Part shown: in pieces, positions 57,215 through 64,000 of the stretch
Layout of the letters: every line of letters begins with the position of its first letter
Numbering within the stretch: position 1 is the stretch's first letter
Origin: Brachynemurus nebulosus
Taxonomy: Eukaryota; Arthropoda; Insecta; Neuroptera; Myrmeleontidae
DNA: 64,000 bases
Reading direction: 5' to 3'
NCBI GenBank assembly: GCA_035578155.1
Contig: JAPWDM010000020.1
Coordinates: forward strand, 8,407,269-8,471,268
Notes under the pieces: generated by a model
What the model was told of the DNA's origin: nothing
Seen by the model: only the letters and a program-made list of their open reading frames with translations
The model's database searches: none
Program-made: the position numbers and the translations under genes

Positions 57215-58688
57215 CACAAAGATAGACAGAGGTGGTCCAGTTATAGATGTAAAGTTGGATATTGTTTCTGGAGTTAATTTAAATTTAAAATAGGGAATTT
57301 TGGAATAATTGGAATAATTTTGGAGTTAATTTAGAAAGTTGGAAAAATATTTTCCCCAAGAACATCATGTAAAACATTTCTGAGTTCTAAAATTTTCAAT
57401 AAATACTAGTGTAAATTTGGGGATTTGCTATAGGTATTTATTATCCACGCAATTTAGATTAATTTGTGTAATAACAACGATGAGGTTTTATATTTGTGTT
57501 TGAGACTTATTGTCAATTACAGAAGCCATCCACATCATTTTTTACATAGTTATATACATTAGAATTATACACATAATAGACATAATATGAACTTCATAGA
57601 ACAGACCTATGCTGATAAACTACTAATAATTGATGTTTTCAATATTAACGTAGTTCATGTTATTGCCGACATAAGACCACAATTACGTGATAATGTGTTT
57701 AATAAATCAAAGTAACAGAATTCTAAAAATTACTTTCAATGAACAAAGGACATAAAATCACTTTCCCAGTTTAAAAGAAAAAAATATTTGCCTCCAGTTA
57801 ACGTTTTTGTACGTGTTTTATTTCTGTTTCAAGTTTTTTCATGCTAAAAAGTCACCGTTTGCTTTTCCCAAATTTCTTTTAGGAGTTATTTTAAATTGTT
57901 TTAAATACGTTTAAATTCATAATTTTTTCGCGGAACATCTAGTGACTGCGAAACACAAGTGGTTCGCGGAACACAGTGTAGTGATATCGGGTATCAAAGA
58001 AAAAATTATTAGGGAACGAATTCAACGAATTTTTCTTTTTAGAGGAGGAGGGAAAGAGTTTTGAAAACTTCTGTACCCGGTTTTTATCATCAGAAAGATC
58101 TTTTAACAAAATCTGAAAAAAATCAAAAACGTTAAGGTGTAGATTGAAAGAAAATTATCAGAGCTAGACTTCTTATATACCTAATTTTCTTGTTACAAAA
58201 AAAGAAAGTTTAATGACCAGTTTTGCTTTGATCAAGATGCTGTAAGTCCATAATTATATTAGTATTATGTTAAACGGATGTATCGGTAAACATTTTAGAA
58301 ATTGTGTTTTAGAAACTAAAGAAGAAAGAAGGAATTACACTGCGTTACAAAAAGAAATAAAAAAAAATTAAGTACCCACTTTTATTTTGCCTGTTTATTC
58401 ATTCATACACATCCCTCAAGAAGAATATATGCCTACTTTTTTTGTACTGTTTTTTAGGTGCGATAACACAGGTCTGCGAAATTTGACTTTTTTTCCCCCT
58501 TCCAATAATTATATTCTTTTTAAATATCTAGGTATGTTAAATTAAAATACAGCTCTTTTTTTTTTTCTAGCACACCGAGATTTATTTTTATTGACGACAT
58601 GCATATTTTAAAATTTTTTAACAATTATTATGAAAATATAAAAATTAATGAATTTAAAATTAAATTTTTACTCAAAAAACTAACAGTA
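57215..58688. other. AT-rich stretch, no gene recognised
   Basis: No frame, RNA or repeat that I can support. Confidence 0.45.
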
Positions 58689-59018
58689 TTAGGTAGTTGA
58701 AAAAAAAATGCTAAAGAAACTAAGGAAATTAAATAAAAAAGACTTATAGTATTTTTTTTTATTTTGTTCAAAACTCCTGTTCAAACTTCTCCTCTTATGC
58801 TTTCTATTCGGTTCATCTCTCTTCAACATCCAACGGTAGTCTGCCATCATATTTGCGTCCCAGCTACCTTGGTATCTGCTCTCCATAACCCTTATATCTT
58901 GGTGGAAACGCTCACCTTGTTCTTCACCAAAATTCTCAGGAAAGAAGTCAATATGAAATTGCAGAAAATGTAACTTTACACTCATATTGCAACCCAGTTT
59001 ATGGAATTTGCTGAGCAT
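58689..59018 (-). pseudogene. GERFHQDI-type repeat protein, copy 1 (C-terminal part)
   Basis: A minus-strand frame with M-S-V-K-L-H-F-L-Q-F-H-I-D-F-F-P-E-N, G-E-R-F-H-Q-D-I-R-V-M-E-S-R-Y-Q-G and a basic W-M-L-K-R-D stretch. This combination marks an uncharacterised protein family that is highly repeated in arthropod genomes (pattern memory), so it probably belongs to a transposon. There is no N-terminal part upstream. The last ~30 residues are Lys/Phe/Ser-rich run-on. Function unknown. Confidence 0.6.
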
Positions 59019-59671
59019 ATTATTTGCTATATTTTTATAATCTGGGCTTTTTTGTTTCCTAAAAAATTTTTCACTACCTCTTTAAATGAATAGAAAAAAA
59101 TAAATTACCTTCAATGATGAGCTCATTAGCGGATGATGTTAAAATTCACCTTTTTTTCCCAAAATAAAGATATGTCACTTAGTTAATTAGGTTTCATTTA
59201 ATAAATCATTGATGAGATTGTGTTCCTAGAAGCCAATTAGAACTATTTAATGACTTTTTATTAGATTGTAAATAAATAAAAATGTGTAATTTATTCTTGA
59301 CTTGGTCGACCTAGGTAATTTTAGTCAAAAATTTTAATACCTAATATCTAAAAATTCTGACGTGCTGGAATTTTTTGAATATTTTTTTCGTAATCAACGC
59401 CCTAAAATCTATCAAAATCAGTTGTCAAATCTTAAAGGGGGAAACCATCGCGGACCTGTGTAATTAACATATATAACTATTACTAAAAAATTAAAATGTA
59501 ACGCTTCAGTACACACATTATTTTAGTTAATAATGAAAAATTATTATAATTTATTTAAACTATAATTCGAGTAAAACCAACAACAGAACTTATCATTAAA
59601 ATATTTGCGCACATTAAAATATAAAATATATAGTGAAAAGTACATATTGTACACAAAAATACGAAAAATAT
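59019..59671. other. AT-rich spacer between the two GERFHQDI copies
   Basis: No gene or repeat recognised. Confidence 0.4.
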
Positions 59672-59941
59672 TTAACTTTTTCTTTTCGCTTTAAACGCGA
59701 AACAGTATTCTTCTAACATAGCTGCATCCCAACGAACTTGAAACCGTTCTTCAAGCCTTTTTATATCCTGGTGAAACCGCTCCCCTCCAAGATTTGAAGT
59801 AGGAAATGAGAAATAGGAATGAAAAAAATGAAGTTTCAATGACATTCGGCAACGCATCTTGCTGTATGCATCTAGCAAATTGTTCACAAAGGCTGCCTGT
59901 ATACGATCAGTAATACTGTCAGTATTTAGAAATACTGACAT
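59672..59941 (-). pseudogene. GERFHQDI-type repeat protein, copy 2, truncated by a transposon
   Basis: The same family as 58689-59018 but diverged: M-S-L-K-L-H-F-F-H-S-Y-F-S-F, G-G-E-R-F-H-Q-D-I-K-R-L-E-E-R-F-Q, M-L-E-E-Y. The family's P-E-N-x-G-x-x-x-(E/D)-x-x-GERF spacing is shortened, a small deletion. The first ~17 residues of the frame (from 59941 to about 59891) come from the MITE end, not the protein. Both copies lie on the same strand about 0.65 kb apart, with too many differences for a recent duplication. Confidence 0.6.
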
Positions 59942-60647
59942 TATTACTGATCGTGTATTGATAATACTGAAGTACAGTTAATCCTTTTTGTGTGCATAAG
60001 GATGGACTTGGAGGAGACCGCATAAAAAGAATCGCACAAAGAAAATATATTCAAAAATATCATAAACAGCTATAAAAAGTATAGTTCTATCCAGATTGTA
60101 CAAAAAACTTTTTTATGCGGTTGGTCGGGACTGCATAAAAAAAGTTTCATCGAAAAAACTTCACTCAAAACGCTAAAACTTAGAAATTTCCTTAGAAGTT
60201 GCTTCTGTAAACAAGCATTAATTTACACGTAGAACACATGTGTAAAGCATTAATTTACACATTTTATTTCAATTTTATAATATTATGAAAATTTTGAAAA
60301 ACACATCCGTAACAAAATTAAATGATGCAATAACTTATGTTCTTATGCAATGTATTGATTAAATGCTTAAAAGCCGTTAAAAAGTATTTTTATCAAAGAA
60401 AGTTATTATAGTAATTGTTTAAGTTTCTTACTATCTCGTGATTTTGATTCACATTATGCATTTTAATCGCCATTTTTTACAAACCGCATAAAAAAAATCG
60501 CATAAAAATTGCATAAAAACCGCACAAAAAAATACCGCATAAAAAAGAGTCAACTGTACTCGTATATATAATTTATACAATAAAAATAATGATTCACTAT
60601 TTTTGTCAGCAAGTACTGACAGTTTAACTGATCGTGTACAGCCAGCC
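59891..60647. mobile_element. MITE with GGCTG-CTGTA-ACGATCAGT inverted ends and internal hairpin
   Basis: The left end GGCTGCCTGTATACGATCAG is mirrored at 60647 as GGCTGGCTGTACACGATCAG (reverse complement). Just inside the left end, 59905-59952 forms a hairpin (GATCAGTAATACTGTCAGTA against its complement). No target duplication is clear. It contains the nested element 59975-60556. Confidence 0.75.
59975..60556. mobile_element. TA-flanked element nested in the MITE
   Basis: The left end CAGTTAATCCTTTTTGTGTG and the right end (reverse complement) CAGTTGACTCTTTTTTATGC, both preceded by TA, fit a Tc1/mariner or pogo-type terminus. 'gcataaaaa' repeats fill both subterminal regions. 582 bp, no coding. 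Confidence 0.8.
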
Positions 60648-62078
60648 TAAGAGTTCTGCGTTTTCGGCTCTGTGATTACTTATCCTTGTGACCAATACAA
60701 ACGATTTTTCTTTCTCTCAATCGAAGCAGTAGTATAACTAATATGGACGGAATAAGGATAGTTCAAGAAAAGTTATCGTTGTGTACCTCAAAAACAAGAC
60801 TTGATAGAAGACAAACACTGTCAATATACTCTAGCTAACAGAAAACTATAAGAGCAATCAGTTTTTCGGGTACCGAAATCGTGTCACGCAGTGTTATTGA
60901 TAAATCTATACGCGGAAATTATATTACAATATCTGCACCTGAATGTTACTTAATGTTTGCAAATTTGTTAGCATACCCATAGAAATAACATTCAAAATAT
61001 TCGAAAAAAATTGACGACAATTCTTAATACAATAATATATGTACTAATTACTGAAAGAAAAACAGGCGACGCACGTTGGTATATTCAATTCATTCAGTAA
61101 ATAAATATCTTTGTTTCTTTTGATAAGCGAAAAATACGATTGTTCTGAAATCGAAAATTATGGCTGACTTTAGGAATTAAACTTATATACGTCAGGAATA
61201 GTATTTTGTCTATTTACATCAAATCTATAAAAGCAAGTGTTAGCACGGAACAGTATTTGCGTAAGTACAACTTGTACTTGGCGACTTGCTCTATTTTTGT
61301 TTATAACACGATATCATTCTTAGAACTAGGGTAAAAACAGAGTGTATATGTGTACTAACCTTGGAATTCTGTCACTTGCAAATGTTATTACAATTTTATA
61401 AACTGAATTACGTGTATCTGTTTAACTGATTTAATTTATACAGCAAAATAAATGTTAGTTGAAGTGAACCAAGTTTCTATTATGTTATAAATTATTTGAA
61501 TAACATCATTGCCCATGTGTAGCCCATTCATTTAAGTCAAAAAAAAGTATCAAAGTGGGTGAGCGTTCCCCACTCATTGCGCTCTATCTCCAAAACAGCT
61601 AAACGCATCGAAAAGTGTTTGAAATAAAAGTTGTAGGGAATTTTATGCTCTAGAACTTTTATAATAAATGTAAAACAATTTGTGGCAAAGGAAGCGAGAT
61701 ATTTCCAAAAAACTTTCGCGACCTTTAACCTTCAATATCTAAAGACGCTCACACGTGATCTTATGAGACTTTTGAGGGAACATTAGGATACCAAAATAAA
61801 GGTGTACACGAAAATTTAACTTATTCCGTTTCATTCGGAGGTGAAACCCTTAAATGATTGGGTTAGTATGTGTAGTGGAGCTTAGAAATATAGGCAATAA
61901 AAATAATAGTTAAAAAAAAAATCTAGTCAATTTTATAAATCTATAAACGGATTGATCAAAAGAAAATAATAATATATCAGGAAATTATAAGCAAAAATAA
62001 AGTCTGACTGCAACTCCTATTCAGAACTTGAAACAGCGATGGAAAATGCTATCGATATTACAGAAATGTCGCTAATTA
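60648..62078. other. AT-rich stretch with one repeat-like block
   Basis: No gene. 61500-61870 ('gtgagcgttccccactcatt' to 'cggaggtgaaacccttaaat') reads like a known type of dispersed insect repeat, with no second copy in this window. Confidence 0.4.
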
Positions 62079-62387
62079 CACAGCCACACAAAAAAAAAAA
62101 ATTTCTGACCTGGAGGTCTCACTATATGTACTATATGTTTTTGGGGTCGCTCAATCCGAATTTGGGGTCAGTTTCATTCCAGTACATCTGGGTTCGGCCA
62201 TAACCTCAAAAAACACCCTCAAAATTAACAAATATAGCAATTTTGAGGGTGTTTTTGAGGTTATGGCCGAACCCAGATGTACTGGAATGAAACTGACCCC
62301 AAATTCGGATTCAGCGACCCCGAAAACATATAGTACATATAGTGAGACCTCCAGGTCAGAAAGTTTTTTTTTGTGTGTGTGGCTGTG
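62079..62387. mobile_element. 309-bp palindromic foldback element, unit 1
   Basis: CACAGCCACACAAAA to TTTTGTGTGTGTGGCTGTG: both halves are reverse complements over about 145 bp, with a short central loop around 'aattaacaaatatagcaatt'. Includes 'ctgacctggaggtctcacta' and 'ggggtcgct-aatccgaattt' blocks. No coding; frames are shadows of the palindrome. Confidence 0.95.
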
Positions 62388-62693
62388 CACAGTCACACAA
62401 AAAAAAAATTTTCTGACCTGGAGGTCTCGCTATATGTACTATATGTTTTTGGGGTCGCTGAATCCGAATTTGGGGTCAGTTTTATTCCAATACATCTAGG
62501 TTCGGACATAACCTCAAAAAACACCCTCAAAATTAACAAATATAGCAATTTTGAAGGTGGTTTTTGAGGTTATGGCCGAACTCAGATGTAGTGGAATGAA
62601 ACTGACCCCAAATTCGGATTCAGCGACCCCAAAAACATATAGTACATATAGTGAGACCTCCAGGTCAGAAATTTTTTTTTTTGTGTGGCTGTG
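62388..62693. mobile_element. 306-bp palindromic foldback element, unit 2, abutting unit 1
   Basis: Begins CACAGTCACACAAAA immediately after unit 1 ends in GGCTGTG, with no base between. Same structure as unit 1 with scattered changes. The junction itself is GTGCAC. Confidence 0.95.
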
Positions 62694-63060
62694 TTATTAA
62701 AGTCTGGTTTGACGCATTAGTTAATGGTATTTAACGGAAAAAGGGAATGTCATAAAGTAAAACAAACTACAAAAAGCAGATGTTACAAAAAATTAAAAAA
62801 TAAATTAGCTGATGGTGATGATTACCATATGGTCCTCATCAGACAAGTCTATTAATAATAATCATATGAAACGAAAAATATTGCACAATTGGTTGAATAG
62901 AAGTGGTATTTTTGAAAAATAAAGAGTTGTGTTAGTTATTGACATCCGTTTACTTCAAAAAGTCGTAGTCTAAAAAGCCTGCCCCCCAAGAAAGAGATAC
63001 TACAACAATATTATTTTCGTTCAACATATCAGGGAAAACATGTTTAGTTGATATAAGTAG
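62694..63060. other. Spacer, no gene recognised
   Basis: Nothing supportable. Confidence 0.4.
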
Positions 63061-64000
63061 AATGGCTAGGCCGGTTCTGCGGCACCGTAAAACTAACCAA
63101 CTTGAACCCTTTTGCCAATGGTTGAAATCGTGTGACTTTACGGTACTACACATTCCGAACTGATGAGTCATCAAACTGTATCGATGTGCAAACCTTGACC
63201 TTTGACCCGGCACGTACTGAGTACATGTATTTAAAATTTGTTGTTGACATTTGACCCCAACACTCGCTTATACTGTTAGCCTTGAAATTCCTAAGAGGTG
63301 AGTCAATACCAGCGACCAAATTAATTTATGTTAACCCATTATGCATCATCACAATTTACTTATCACAATTTGGTTTAGTGTTAACCCATTACCAGCCAAA
63401 CCTAACGCATGCGCAGACTGAATTTAAGTACACGACGCATGCGCAGACTGCATTTTAGGTTACAATTTGATAGATGGGGTACACTACCGCGTCAAAAATG
63501 TGGGGTTACCCTAACTCGGGGGTGGCCCCAAACTTTTGACACCGTACTGTACTTAAATTTTTGGTACACTGCCGTGTCAAAAGTGTGGACCCCCCCTGGT
63601 CAAAAAGGTATCCGATCACTTTTTGAAACGTACTGTACGTGCAAACCTTGACCCCAACACGCGCTTGCCTTAATTGCGTCATCTTAAACGAACTATCACG
63701 TCAAAAAATGTGGGGAATACCCTAACTCGGGGTGGCCCCAAATTTTTGACGCCGTACTGTACTTAAATTTTTGGTACACTGCCATGTCAAAAGTGCGGGT
63801 CCCCCTGACCAAAAAGGTATCCGAACACTTTTTGAAGCGTACTGTACGTGCAAACCTTAACCCCAACACGCGCTTGCCTTAATTGCGTCATTTTAAACGA
63901 AAGGTACATTACCAAGTCAAAAATGTGGGGAATACCCTAACCCAAGGGGTTGCCGCTAAATTTTGCGGGGCACTGTACCAAGCGCTAGATTTTAAAACCA
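63060..64000 (-). repeat. Second copy of the hairpin-bearing tandem repeat, running off the window
   Basis: Reverse complement of 19555-20340 in the right arm, including 'tttgacccggcacgtactga' (63204), 'aacccattatgcatcatcac', 'acgcatgcgcagactg' and two ~210-bp units with 'caaaaaggtatccgatcact'. At the end it reaches 'accaagcgctagattttaaa', matching 19555-19575. It continues past the window edge, so a further inverted-repeat element may begin here. The 80-codon plus frame is not a gene. Confidence 0.85.

Noticed and set aside
62151..62567. Frames of 64-81 codons on both strands
   Set aside because: Shadows of the palindromic foldback; the same peptide appears on both strands.

Overview
The window is AT-rich eukaryotic DNA, most likely from an arthropod and probably an insect. 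The evidence is long (TA)n tracts; many cut-and-paste transposon footprints (hAT, piggyBac-like, other TTAA elements, Tc1/mariner and pogo relatives); a spliced DDE transposase with short introns; and an errantivirus-like envelope remnant. I found no convincing single-copy host gene, tRNA, rRNA or CRISPR array. Almost every supportable coding region belongs to a mobile or virus-like element, most of them broken.

Regions. 0-11.2 kb: AT-rich DNA with dispersed repeats, a hAT-type MITE (5.17-5.95 kb), a mariner-type MITE (8.63-8.99 kb) and four (TA)n arrays. 11.25-21.99 kb: the most striking unit, a 10.7 kb segment bounded by hAT-like termini and a near-perfect 8-bp duplication. Inside it is an 8.6 kb long-inverted-repeat element. 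Each arm carries two small genes, a 57-60 aa protein and a ~153 aa protein starting MAFLDIQGYQG, both preceded by TATA boxes. The 2.8 kb centre carries three more: a duplicated-cysteine-motif protein, an OB-fold-like small protein and a C2H2 zinc-finger protein with an acidic tail. All show stops or frameshifts except the small arm protein. The gene set looks like an endogenous DNA-virus-like or virus-derived transposon; its identity is inference. 22-29.2 kb: repeats, a rearranged fragment of a PIN/CXC-type repeat gene, a hAT transposase remnant broken by a MITE, and another MITE. 30.0-32.9 kb: a multi-exon IS630/Tc1/mariner-type transposase gene on the minus strand, nearly complete. 33.6-36.3 kb: a 2.7 kb palindrome with almost no spacer and a MITE in one arm. 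36.8-41.5 kb: a pogo-like element with a C-terminal PHD-like finger, broken by a TTAA element and a tandem array. 42-48 kb: palindromic CACAACGCG arrays, a hAT MITE with a perfect duplication, a ~115-bp-unit repeat in two inverted copies, and an errantivirus-like env tail plus LTR. 48.0-53.0 kb: a decayed multi-domain gene (minus strand) with a PIN/FEN-like nuclease region and a CXC-like cysteine-rich end, interrupted by a hAT MITE full of CAAGAC repeats. 55.2-57.2 kb: a piggyBac-like element containing a nested transposon and a foldback. 58.7-60.6 kb: two remnants of a GERFHQDI-type repeat protein and nested MITEs. 62.08-62.69 kb: two 0.31 kb palindromes joined head to tail. 63.06-64.0 kb: a second copy of the tandem repeat found in the right arm of the inverted-repeat element.

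How the genes work together: the five gene types in the 11.9-20.4 kb element form one cassette, with the arm genes transcribed outward and the central genes all on the plus strand. The other coding remnants are unrelated transposons that landed independently, often inside one another. Functions beyond the transposases are inferred from visible motifs only.
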